64,000 bases of DNA from Ardenticatena maritima (lineage in GTDB: Bacteria > Chloroflexota > Anaerolineae > Ardenticatenales > Ardenticatenaceae): assembly GCF_001306175.1 (NCBI RefSeq), contig NZ_LGKN01000004.1, positions 558,001-622,000 of the forward strand. Direction: 5' to 3'. Both the position numbers and the translations under genes were made by a program. The notes below the pieces were generated by a model. It was not told the origin of the DNA. It saw only the letters and a list, made by a program, of their open reading frames with translations, and did not search any database. Of the stretch, positions 27,556-36,672 are shown one piece after another. Numbering within the stretch: the stretch's first letter is position 1; the number at the start of each line of letters is the position of its first letter.

Positions 27556-28637
27556 GCATCTCTGAACGAAGCTTCTTTTTTGCACGGCGTCAGACCCTCG
27601 CAAACGTCCAATTGAATCAAGCACGCTTCCCACATGCAGGTCTCTGGCTGGATAAATTCTTGCCCAAGCAGTTCGCACAAGGTAAATCAGAGGGGGAAGG
27701 CGCTTACCGCGATCACTTTGAACAAGCCGTCAAAATTCCTGTCGCGGACGTTTACACCTCCGCCTTCAACCGCTGGAAGCATACACTCGAAGCAAGCGGC
27801 ATCAAAACCAAGGTGGCAACCACGCAAGGGCGGCTCGTGGTCGGCTTGGGGGCGGAGAGCGTGCTCGAAAACGCCATCACCCTGCACCGCACCTACGGCG
27901 TACCTGTCATTCCAGGCAGTGCGCTCAAGGGGCTTGCCGCAGCGTATGCCCGCAACCGCCTGGCTGAGCCGGCTTGGCAGAAGGGCGGCGAAGCGTACAA
28001 AACCCTTTTCGGCGACACCGAGTCGGCCGGCTACGTCACCTTTTTCGACGCGCTGTATGTGCCTGATAGCGTCAAAGATAACCGCCCCCTCGCGTTGGAT
28101 GTCGTGACCGTTCACCACCAAGAGTACTACCGGGGCGAGAAGAGCCCACCAGCCGACTGGGACAGCCCCAACCCGGTGCCCTTTGTCAGCGTACGCGCCG
28201 GGGTGAAGTTCCTGGTGGCGCTTGCCGGGCCGGAAGAATGGGTCGAAGCCGCGTTCCAGATTTTGGGGCTGGCGCTGGCCGAGGAAGGCATTGGCGCGAA
28301 GACCAACAGCGGCTATGGGCGGATGGTGCTGGAAGGGTATGCGAAAGGGGTAGCGAAAACAGCAGAGCCACGCGAAACATATCACCTGGCAAAATTGCGC
28401 CTTCTCAAACAAGAAACACCCCCCCCTGGACGATCTCGTGGCGAAGTTGTCGAAGTACGTGGCCGATATGGGTTTATCAATCCCGCTCAAGGTGGCGGCA
28501 AAATCTTTGTCCACGTAAGTCAACTTCAATCAGGGGCTACATCCTTGCAAGTTGGCCAAGTGGTTGAATACAGCTTAGGAAAATATAAAGGTCAAACACA
28601 AGCCCAGAAAGTTGATGTGTTGTTAGAACCAGATTGA
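27552..28637 (+). CDS. cmr6: Type III-B CRISPR subunit Cmr6 fused to a cold-shock domain
   Basis: Cmr6 is the terminal Cas7-like subunit. Residues 1 to about 280 have the RAMP features GVPVIPGSALKGLAAAYARN, LFGDTESAGYVTFFDALY, LDVVTVHHQEYYRGE and the loop GIGAKTNSGYGRMVLEG. After a short linker, residues 297-358 match a cold-shock/OB fold: GEVVEVRGRYGFINP (RNP1-like GRYGFI at 304-309), GGGKIFVHVSQL (RNP2-like IFVHVS at 318-323) and LQVGQVVEYSLGKYKGQTQA. Cold-shock domains bind single-stranded nucleic acid, so the tail may add RNA binding at the crRNA 3' end. The reading frame is continuous, without a stop between the parts. It overlaps cmr5. Confidence 0.88.
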   Translation: MSISERSFFFARRQTLANVQLNQARFPHAGLWLDKFLPKQFAQGKSEGEGAYRDHFEQAVKIPVADVYTSAFNRWKHTLEASGIKTKVATTQGRLVVGLGAESVLENAITLHRTYGVPVIPGSALKGLAAAYARNRLAEPAWQKGGEAYKTLFGDTESAGYVTFFDALYVPDSVKDNRPLALDVVTVHHQEYYRGEKSPPADWDSPNPVPFVSVRAGVKFLVALAGPEEWVEAAFQILGLALAEEGIGAKTNSGYGRMVLEGYAKGVAKTAEPRETYHLAKLRLLKQETPPPGRSRGEVVEVRGRYGFINPAQGGGKIFVHVSQLQSGATSLQVGQVVEYSLGKYKGQTQAQKVDVLLEPD

Positions 28638-28663
28638 TACAAGATGAAAAAGAGGAGGTTGCG

Positions 28664-29815
28664 ATGAACAATCAATCTAAACTGATTGTTTCACCTGTAG
28701 GCATCAGTCTGCTTTTGAACTATGCATCGCAAATTCGCCAAGATGGTAATCTGAGAAAGCAATTCCTGGATTGCAGTAACGAGAAAAATTTGCCACAGGA
28801 ATTAGCAGGTCAGGTAGAAGAATTGTCTGAGGAAATTTTAACTTACCTCATTGACGCAAATGTCGAGACGCGTCGAAAACTAAGTGCAGAGCTGAATGGC
28901 TTATATGGTTTGTTTCCCAACGGTCAGTTTTCCAAATCCGATACGCATATCCTCATTGCGACCGATACCGAGTTAGGGCAAACGACTGCCCGGATTCTGG
29001 AAGAATTTTTGCGTGAGCATGGTGTACAAAACATTCAAATCATTTGCCCGTCAGGTTTGCAAACAAAAGACGAAGTACAGTTCCGAAGGGCTATCCGAGA
29101 ATTGTTCGCCGACTTAGAAAGTATTTTACCTGAATATAAAAACAAGGTGTACCAGATTACTTTCAATCTGACGGGAGGTTTCAAAAGCCTGTATAGCTAT
29201 CTCAGCATTGTGGGGATGTTTTATGGCGATAAAATCGTGTACATTTTTGAAAACGGAAAATTGCTTTCCATTCCCAGGCTCCCACTAAGAATTGACGATT
29301 CGCAACTACGCCAACCAGAACAAGCCGTACAACTTGCCTTGCTAGCGGCAGGGCACATCTACCGCCGAAGCGACATTCAATTGCCAGGAGCGCTTTGGGA
29401 AGAAGATGAAAAGGGAGACGTGACGATCTCGGAATGGGGGCAACTGATTTGGGACCAGGTGAAAAACGACATCCTTTCCAAGGGTTTACTTCCATTTCCT
29501 TACTTAGAATATGAGAGCACTTTTCGGAAAGATTTTGAAAAGGCCACGCCAGAACAACGAATCCGTCTGCAAGAAACATTGGCAAAGGTCAGCAAAATAC
29601 TCCTTGAACACCAAGGAAATATAAAAGCACTCAAGGAACACGGAGGACTTCAGTATGACAATTATACAAATAAATCACTTCCAGATGGTACTCCTATTGG
29701 CCATTTCCGAATCAATGAAGGTGACCGAGTGACATGCATCGCTGTTGGTGGTAAATTGTATTTACGTCATTTTGGTTCTCATGATTATACCGAAAGTAAA
29801 GAGGGAGTTCGATGA
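28664..29815 (+). CDS. CARF-RelE fusion: cyclic-oligoadenylate-activated toxin (Cami1-like)
   Basis: The 383-residue protein starts with a CARF domain of the APE2256/Csm6 type: [12 protein letters not shown] (8-19), [17 protein letters not shown] (96-112) and [16 protein letters not shown] (167-182). The middle is helical. Residues from about 285 to 376 look like a RelE/HigB-type RNase: [20 protein letters not shown], then [18 protein letters not shown] and [15 protein letters not shown]. The characterised CARF-RelE protein Cami1 is a ribosome-dependent mRNase switched on by cOA, so a similar role is inferred here. The ATG at 28664 follows AGAGGAGG. It is AT-richer than the cmr genes and overlaps csx15 by four bases. 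Confidence 0.78.
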   Translation: MNNQSKLIVSPVGISLLLNYASQIRQDGNLRKQFLDCSNEKNLPQELAGQVEELSEEILTYLIDANVETRRKLSAELNGLYGLFPNGQFSKSDTHILIATDTELGQTTARILEEFLREHGVQNIQIICPSGLQTKDEVQFRRAIRELFADLESILPEYKNKVYQITFNLTGGFKSLYSYLSIVGMFYGDKIVYIFENGKLLSIPRLPLRIDDSQLRQPEQAVQLALLAAGHIYRRSDIQLPGALWEEDEKGDVTISEWGQLIWDQVKNDILSKGLLPFPYLEYESTFRKDFEKATPEQRIRLQETLAKVSKILLEHQGNIKALKEHGGLQYDNYTNKSLPDGTPIGHFRINEGDRVTCIAVGGKLYLRHFGSHDYTESKEGVR

Positions 29816-30207
29816 TTGTTCTTAACTTTTCTCACCCCATCACAGATGAGCAAAAGTCACAAATCGAGGCGCTTACCGGCCAATCTGTTGAGCGCATCGT
29901 TGCGATTAACAGTCAGATTGATACCGAACAACCTTTAGCCCCCCAAATCGTTGCTATGGCCGACGCATGTGGGCTGTCACAAGAAGAATGGCAAACCCTG
30001 CCTCTCCTCATCAACCCACCCGCCCTCAATTTCAGCGCCGTGGCGTTGCTGGCCGAACTGCACGGCCGCATGGGCTACTTCCCCCCCGTCCTGCGGCTCA
30101 AGCCCGTTCTGGGGCCCGACGGCCAGCGTGTCGTCCCCCCTCGCTTCGCCGTTGCAGAAATCCTCAACCTCCAAGCCATCCGCGACGAAGCGCGCGCACG
30201 GCGCTGA
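29812..30207 (+). CDS. csx15: CRISPR-associated protein Csx15
   Basis: The 131 residues begin with [20 protein letters not shown] and contain [20 protein letters not shown] and [20 protein letters not shown], the pattern of Csx15 proteins found beside type III loci. Csx15-like proteins have been proposed to bind or degrade cyclic oligoadenylates, which would damp the signal; no catalytic residue can be assigned from sequence. Start and stop overlap as ATGA with the CARF-RelE gene, so the two are co-translated as an effector-modulator pair. The first half is AT-rich like its neighbour and the second half GC-rich like the genome. Confidence 0.7.
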   Translation: MIVLNFSHPITDEQKSQIEALTGQSVERIVAINSQIDTEQPLAPQIVAMADACGLSQEEWQTLPLLINPPALNFSAVALLAELHGRMGYFPPVLRLKPVLGPDGQRVVPPRFAVAEILNLQAIRDEARARR

Positions 30208-30212
30208 ACCCT

Positions 30213-30234
30213 GGCGGGGGCGTGGTCCGCCCCC

Positions 30235-30250
<16 letters not shown>
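30213..30250. repeat. 13-bp GC hairpin between csx15 and thiE
   Basis: GGCGGGGGCGTGG (30213-30225) and CCACGCCCCCGCC (30238-30250) are perfect inverted copies with a 12-base loop that includes the thiE stop codon. A competing pairing, GGGGGCG (30216-30222) with CGCCCCC (30228-30234), is also possible. There is no T-run on either strand. It probably separates the two convergent operons. Confidence 0.6.
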
Positions 30251-31718
<1,468 letters not shown>

Positions 31719-31931
31719 TCAACCACCTGCAACCGCCTGCACAATTTCCACCCGGTCGTTGGGATTGAGGCGGTGGGTGCGCCACGCCTCGCGCGGCACA
31801 ATTTCGGCATTGACGGCGACCGCAATACCCGGTTTTTCAGGCGGAAGCCCGATGCTTTGCAACAATTCGGCCACAGTTTCCTCACGCAAAGGACGGGCTT
31901 CGCCGTTCACATAGACCACATGTTGGGTCAT
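31719..31931 (-). CDS. thiS: Sulfur carrier protein ThiS
   Basis: ThiS carries sulfur as a C-terminal thiocarboxylate to ThiG. The 70-residue beta-grasp protein has VYVNGEARPL, TVAELLQSIGL, IAVAVNAEIVPREAW, RVEIVQAVAGG and ends in the required Gly-Gly. An adenylating ThiF is not in the window and must be encoded elsewhere. It sits between thiO and thiG. Confidence 0.92.
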   Translation of the reverse strand: MTQHVVYVNGEARPLREETVAELLQSIGLPPEKPGIAVAVNAEIVPREAWRTHRLNPNDRVEIVQAVAGG

Positions 31932-31952
31932 TGGACACCTCCTTCAACTGCA

Positions 31953-33077
31953 TCATGCCGGTTGCGAAAGAAACCGCGCCAACGTGAACGGTTGCGCCAG
32001 CGGATCGAGTTCGCCCGTCAGCACAAAGCGGCTCACCACGTCAGCCGTGAGCGGCGCCAGCAAAATACCGTTGCGGTGGTGGCCGGTCGCCATCACCAGC
32101 CCCTCCACAGGCGTGGGGCCCAAAATGGGCGCATCGTCGCGGCTGGTGGGGCGGAAGCCCACGGCGATTTCGGTCAGCGGCAAATCGTACACAGCAGGCA
32201 ACAACTCCCACGCCCCGCGCAACAGGTGGAACACGCCCCCCGCCGTCGGTGTGGCATCGAACCCCATCTCCTCGACGGTCGCGCCAATCAGCAACTGCCC
32301 GTTGCTCCGCGGCACAAGGTAAGCATCCATACACCAGACCACATGGTGCAACAACGGGGCTTCGGGCGGCATTTGCAGAATGACCACCTGCCCGCGCACG
32401 GGGCGCACAGGCGGCCGAATGTCGGGCGGCAACCCTTCAATCTCACGCGACCACGCGCCCGCAGCCAGCACAACCGTCTCGGCTTCAAACACCCCCTCAT
32501 CCAGACGCACGCCGCGCACACGCCCGCCTTCAATGACAATTTCGCGCACGGGCGTTTCTTCGCGCAATGCGCCGCCCGCCTGCACAAAAACCCTCTTCAA
32601 CGCTTCCACGACGCGGCGGTTGTCAACGTGGTAATCATGCCCGCTCCAAATGGCGGCAACGGCTTCGCGCGAAAGGTGCGGTTCGCGCTTGCGTACCTCG
32701 TAGCCGCTCAGCCATTCCACAGGCTGCCCCATCCCGCGCAGGTACTCATACCAGAAGCGGAATTTGCGGGCATCGTCGGCGTCCAGCGCCACCACCAGCG
32801 TGCCATCGGTGCGGTAATCCAGCGAGACGCCGGCGGCTTCTTCCAACGCTTCGACGAAAGCCGGCCATTGCTTGTGCCCCTCAATGAGGAGCGGCAACAG
32901 CCGTTCTTCCCCCGGCTCTGCTTCGGCGTGGGGCGCCAGCATGCCCCCCGCCACCCATGACGCGGCGCGACCGGCGCGCCCCCGGTCGAACACCGTCACG
33001 TCGGCGCCTTCGCGCGCCAAATACCAGCCAATCCCCAATCCCATGATACCGCCGCCAACAATCGCAATGCGTGACAT
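31953..33077 (-). CDS. thiO: Glycine oxidase ThiO
   Basis: ThiO oxidises glycine to the imine used by ThiG in aerobic thiazole synthesis. The 374 residues start with the FAD-binding motif IAIVGGGIMGLGIGWYLARE and contain ADVTVFDRGRAGRAASWVAG, the DAO fold AETVVLAAGAWS, and a C-terminal AVGFRPTSRDDAPILGPT plus ATGHHRNGILLAPLTADV. The ATG at 33077 follows GGGAGGAACCT. Use of ThiO rather than the radical-SAM ThiH indicates an oxygen-using lifestyle. Confidence 0.93.
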   Translation of the reverse strand: MSRIAIVGGGIMGLGIGWYLAREGADVTVFDRGRAGRAASWVAGGMLAPHAEAEPGEERLLPLLIEGHKQWPAFVEALEEAAGVSLDYRTDGTLVVALDADDARKFRFWYEYLRGMGQPVEWLSGYEVRKREPHLSREAVAAIWSGHDYHVDNRRVVEALKRVFVQAGGALREETPVREIVIEGGRVRGVRLDEGVFEAETVVLAAGAWSREIEGLPPDIRPPVRPVRGQVVILQMPPEAPLLHHVVWCMDAYLVPRSNGQLLIGATVEEMGFDATPTAGGVFHLLRGAWELLPAVYDLPLTEIAVGFRPTSRDDAPILGPTPVEGLVMATGHHRNGILLAPLTADVVSRFVLTGELDPLAQPFTLARFLSQPA

Positions 33078-33146
33078 AGGTTCCTCCCTTTCGTCACTAT
33101 TTGGTTGAAGAAACAAGGGCGCGGCTCGCGCCACGCCCTTGTGCGT

Positions 33147-34475
33147 TCAGACCACGGGAATATCCGCCGAGATCACCTGTTCAAATGACTTTCCTTGCTT
33201 CAACACCGCTTCCACCAGGTTCATCGGGCAGAATGGACCGCACATGCTGCACGCCTTGGTGCGCGTGCCCCGCTCATGATAGAGGCGGCGGGCTTCGTCG
33301 GGGTAGAGCGCCAGGGCAAACTGACGTTCCCAATCAAGGCGGTAGCGCGCTTCGCTCATGGCGCGGTTGCGTTCCAAATCCGCCTGGCGACCACGCGCCA
33401 CGTCGGCGATGTGCGCCGCCAGTTTGAACGCGATGACGCCCTCGCGCACGTGTTCGGGTGTAGGCAAGCCCAGGTGCTCGGCGGGCGTCAGGTAGCAGAG
33501 CATGTCCGCCCCATGCCAACCCGCCAGCGCGCCGCCAATCGCGCCGACGATGTGGTCGAAGCCCGCCCCTGTGTCAATGGGGAGCATGCCCAGGATGTAG
33601 AACGGGGCATGGTTGGTCAGTTTCTTCTGAATCTGCACGTTCGTCTGAATCTCGTTCAGCGGAATGTGACCGGGACCCTCCACCATCGCCTGCACGCCGG
33701 CTTTGCGTGCCCGTTCCACCAGTTCACCAATCAGCAACAGTTCTTGAATTTGGGCGCGGTCGGTGCTGTCGGCGAGACTTCCGGGGCGCAAACCATCACC
33801 CAGCGAAAGCGTCATGTCGTAAGTGCGGGCAATCTCCAAAAGGTCGTCGTAGCGTTCCCACAGCGGGTTTTCGCGTTCGTTTTTGAGCATCCACGCCGCC
33901 ATCAGCCCGCCACCACGCGAGACGATCCCCGTCACACGTTCGCTGTGGCGGTAGCGCCGCAAGGTTTCCAGCGTGACGCCGGCGTGGACGGTGATGTAGT
34001 CCACCCCCTGGCGTCCATGTTCTTCAATCACCTCGAACAACTCATCGGCGGTCATGTCGAAGAAACTCTTGCGTGCCGCGGCGCGGAATTCGGCTTCGTA
34101 GATGGGCACCGTCCCCAGCGGAACCGTCGCCACGTCGAGAATGCGCTGGCGGATGGCGCGCAAATCGCCCCCGGTGGAAAGGTCCATGATGGTATCCGCG
34201 CCGTACTGGATGGCGACGCGCGCCTTTTCGACTTCTTCATCGGGGTTCACGTAGTCGTAAGACGTGCCCAGATTGGCGTTGACTTTGACACGCATCCCTT
34301 CACCAATGGCGGTGAAGTGCGTCAGCGTTGTGTGGTTCGGGTTGGCGGGAATCACCACCCGACCAGCGGCGACAAGGTCGCGCACCGTTTCGGGGTCAAG
34401 CCCTTCTCGCGCGGCGACATACGCCATTTGTTCGGTGATTTTTCCCTGGCGAGCGGCTTCAAGTTGTGTGGGCAT
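33147..34475 (-). CDS. thiC: Phosphomethylpyrimidine synthase ThiC
   Basis: ThiC converts aminoimidazole ribotide to HMP-phosphate by radical SAM chemistry. The 442 residues carry NPNHTTLTHFTAIGEGMRVK, STGGDLRAIRQRIL, DYITVHAGVTLETLRRY, SLGDGLRPGSLADSTDRAQ, VEGPGHIPLNEIQTNVQI, and the C-terminal cluster motif CSMCGPFC (CxxCxxxxC). The ATG at 34475 follows GGGAGGTGCC. It is the first gene of the operon, under TPP riboswitch control. Confidence 0.97.
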   Translation of the reverse strand: MPTQLEAARQGKITEQMAYVAAREGLDPETVRDLVAAGRVVIPANPNHTTLTHFTAIGEGMRVKVNANLGTSYDYVNPDEEVEKARVAIQYGADTIMDLSTGGDLRAIRQRILDVATVPLGTVPIYEAEFRAAARKSFFDMTADELFEVIEEHGRQGVDYITVHAGVTLETLRRYRHSERVTGIVSRGGGLMAAWMLKNERENPLWERYDDLLEIARTYDMTLSLGDGLRPGSLADSTDRAQIQELLLIGELVERARKAGVQAMVEGPGHIPLNEIQTNVQIQKKLTNHAPFYILGMLPIDTGAGFDHIVGAIGGALAGWHGADMLCYLTPAEHLGLPTPEHVREGVIAFKLAAHIADVARGRQADLERNRAMSEARYRLDWERQFALALYPDEARRLYHERGTRTKACSMCGPFCPMNLVEAVLKQGKSFEQVISADIPVV

Positions 34476-34548
34476 CTGGCACCTCCCTGGTTTGGTTGGT
34501 TGGCGCCGTCTCAGTGGGGGCGAACCGGTAGGGGCGTGCTGGGGCAAC

Positions 34549-34574
34549 AAAAAACCGCCCCAGCGAGGGCGGTT
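34549..34574 (-). terminator. TPP-riboswitch expression-platform terminator
   Basis: On the minus strand AACCGCCC (34574-34567), a 6-base loop and GGGCGGTT (34560-34553), running into six T residues (34554-34549). It stands between the aptamer and the thiC ribosome site. Confidence 0.88.
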
Positions 34575-34596
34575 GCAGACCAAACGTCAGGACTGC

Positions 34597-34697
34597 CTCC
34601 GTTTCCCTGCGCTGGCATGACCCAGATCAGGTTCGTAGGGTCGGTGGCGGATACGGCCACCCTCTCAGCCCGGCTCCCCGGACTCCCCTAACGGAGA
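34597..34697 (-). ncRNA. TPP riboswitch (THI element)
   Basis: On the minus strand the conserved CCGGGCTGAGAGGG, GACCCTACGAACCTGATC and TGGGTCATGCCAGCGCAGGG elements appear in order, closed by P1 arms CTCCGTT and AACGGAG. With TPP bound, the terminator at 34549-34574 should form and reduce thiC-operon transcription. Confidence 0.97.
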
Positions 34698-34725
34698 CGG
34701 CATATACAGTTGTCAAGGCAGGAGA

Positions 34726-34753
34726 ATTGTAAACAAAGCCGACGCGCGGGCAA
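34726..34753 (-). promoter_or_regulatory. Promoter of the thi operon
   Basis: On the minus strand TTGCCC (34753-34748), a 16-base spacer and TACAAT (34731-34726). The predicted start near 34719 lies about 20 bases before the riboswitch. Confidence 0.6.
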
Positions 34754-34764
34754 ATTCGGCCTGT

Positions 34765-36066
34765 CTAGCGCTTCTCCGGTTGAGTGGCTTCCCCAAACAC
34801 CAAAAGGCGCACGTCCGCCACGGGGGCGGGGGCTTTGGCGGCAAAGAGGAGTTGCACGGTGGCGATGTCGCCCGGCGGCACCGCCTCATGCGTGGTCAAC
34901 GTTTCGACGGCCAGCGGACGCCCTTCGGCATCGTAGAGCGCTCCCACCACCCAAAGCGTGCCCAGCGGCGTTGCGGTTGCGTTGCGCACCTCGGCTTGCA
35001 CGGCATACGCGCCAAACGTTGGGGGTTCTTGCGCGACTGTGATGGTGTAGGGCAAGGGTCCCTGCACGGCAGGCTCGGCGGCTCGCCCCGTGAACGTCAC
35101 ATCCCACGTAGTCCACTCAGGCGGCGGGGACGGCACCAACACTTCCAGCGGCATCTCGGCGGCGGCGGGCAAAAAGGGCAATGGGAGCGGCCATTCGGTT
35201 TCGGCAAGCACCGCGCCCTCGGCATCACGCAAGCGCACATGCGCCAGCACGTCGGCATAGGCGCGGTCATCAGTCGCCTGCACAACGCCGAGCAGATACA
35301 GCGTGCCGGTGGGGGCTGTGTAGGTGGTGGTGCGGGTGACGGTCAACGTGGCGAGCGCCGTATCCTCAGACGGTGCGGCGGCGGGCACGTGCGCGGCGGC
35401 ATCGGGCGAGAGGCGAAAACTGGCAGCGATACTGTCCAGCACCGGTTCGACGGCTTCCCAATGCACGCTGGTGCTTTCTTGCACCAGCACCACCAGCAAA
35501 GGCCCCTGCACATCGAACAGGAGCCGCAAGCGCGCCTGTTGTTGGGGGTCGGGCACGGGAGAGGCGACTTCGACCGTGTACAAGCCGTTATGCGTGGTGA
35601 TGGTAGGTTCCACCAGGGGGTAGAGCGTTTGCAAGAAGGCTTGCAGGTACGCGTCCGCCAGGGCGGGCAGATGGTCAGCGGCAAGCGGCGCACCCGTATT
35701 GATGATATTGACCAGGAAGCGCGCGGAGTGCAACGCTGTGGCGGGCGAATCGAAGCGCACCAGCACCTCGCGTTCATCGGAGAGGTCCTGCGCGAGCCAG
35801 CCAACCGGCAAGCGTAGCGAAAAGAGCCCGTCGGGATGGGTGTATGTTTCGGGCACCAGTTGAACATTGGGCGTGGGCGTCGGTGCGCGCGGCGTCGGCG
35901 AGGGGGTTGCCGTGGGCAAAGGGAACGGCGACGCGGTGGGCGTCGCCGTGGGCAACGGGCGTGATGTTGGTGAGGGTGTCGGCGTGGGCGATGGCGTCGG
36001 CGTACAGGCGGCCATCAGCCAGGCGAGTACAACCGCCAACACCGTCCAGAGGGCAGAACGGTTCAT
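34765..36066 (-). CDS. Lipoprotein with Pro/Thr linker and FxLYD-like domain
   Basis: The 433-residue protein has a lipoprotein signal: hydrophobic [17 protein letters not shown], with the Cys as lipidation site. A low-complexity linker rich in TP, SP and PT repeats to about residue 85 is a common surface-tether style in Chloroflexota. The outer part has a globular domain ([20 protein letters not shown] onward, similar to PsbP-like envelopes) and a C-terminal beta region resembling FxLYD domains ([20 protein letters not shown]). Ligand and role are unknown. Its ATG overlaps the stop of the preceding gene as ATGA. Confidence 0.75.
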   Translation of the reverse strand: MNRSALWTVLAVVLAWLMAACTPTPSPTPTPSPTSRPLPTATPTASPFPLPTATPSPTPRAPTPTPNVQLVPETYTHPDGLFSLRLPVGWLAQDLSDEREVLVRFDSPATALHSARFLVNIINTGAPLAADHLPALADAYLQAFLQTLYPLVEPTITTHNGLYTVEVASPVPDPQQQARLRLLFDVQGPLLVVLVQESTSVHWEAVEPVLDSIAASFRLSPDAAAHVPAAAPSEDTALATLTVTRTTTYTAPTGTLYLLGVVQATDDRAYADVLAHVRLRDAEGAVLAETEWPLPLPFLPAAAEMPLEVLVPSPPPEWTTWDVTFTGRAAEPAVQGPLPYTITVAQEPPTFGAYAVQAEVRNATATPLGTLWVVGALYDAEGRPLAVETLTTHEAVPPGDIATVQLLFAAKAPAPVADVRLLVFGEATQPEKR

Positions 36067-36527
36067 TCTTTGAGCGTGCGTGATGTTCGGGTTTGGATGG
36101 AGAGCGCCCCCATTTGGCGGCATTGGGCTTCAAACTCGGCAATCTGGTCATCGCGGTCGAGTTTGACCACCACCTTGTAGCGAACTTCTTCCGGCTCAAC
36201 TTCGACCACAGGGGGCGGCCCAATCAGCGCGTTGCGTATGCGTTGCCATACCGAAAGTTTGGGACGCGCGGCACTGGCGCGCGGCACTTCATACAACAAA
36301 ATCGCGTCAGAACGGGAGAGATTGAGCGTGCGAGCATGCGCCACAAGGGCTTCCGCCTTCTCTTTGTCATCAAATTCGGCCGTAATCACAGGCGGGTAGC
36401 GGTGTGTCAGATGGAGTAAGGCGTCGCCCACTTCGTCTTTGCCTTCCACAGTGTGTAAAGGCGGCAAAGCAAACGAATCAGGCGGTGTAGGGCGTCCCGG
36501 CAGAATGGTTTCCATTTCGGTTGGCAT
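36063..36527 (-). CDS. Hypothetical soluble protein
   Basis: The 154-residue product has no signal peptide or membrane segment. It contains two similar alpha/beta stretches, [20 protein letters not shown] and [20 protein letters not shown], each a beta strand followed by a helix, which hints at an internal duplication. I do not recognise a family. The ATG at 36527 follows AGGGGGAGA. It is the first gene of a two-gene unit with the lipoprotein, to which it is translationally coupled, under a strong promoter. Confidence 0.65.
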   Translation of the reverse strand: MPTEMETILPGRPTPPDSFALPPLHTVEGKDEVGDALLHLTHRYPPVITAEFDDKEKAEALVAHARTLNLSRSDAILLYEVPRASAARPKLSVWQRIRNALIGPPPVVEVEPEEVRYKVVVKLDRDDQIAEFEAQCRQMGALSIQTRTSRTLKE

Positions 36528-36569
36528 ACGTTCTCCCCCTTGAGTGAGCAATCGGCGACCGGTTTTTTC

Positions 36570-36598
36570 ATTTTACCTGCGCCAAAAAGCCGCGTCAA
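36570..36598 (-). promoter_or_regulatory. Promoter of the hypothetical-lipoprotein operon
   Basis: On the minus strand TTGACG (36598-36593), 17 bases, TAAAAT (36575-36570), five of six matches in each box. Confidence 0.78.
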
Positions 36599-36613
36599 AG
36601 CCACGCGCGCCTT

Positions 36614-36641
36614 TTGTTTTTCCGCCGGAGCCCCATAGAAT
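36614..36641 (+). promoter_or_regulatory. Probable promoter of the ECF ATPase gene
   Basis: TTGTTT (36614-36619), 16 bases, TAGAAT (36636-36641), back-to-back with the divergent minus-strand promoter. Confidence 0.45.
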
Positions 36642-36672
36642 GCGCACCAGGTCAATCGCACGAGGAGCAACC

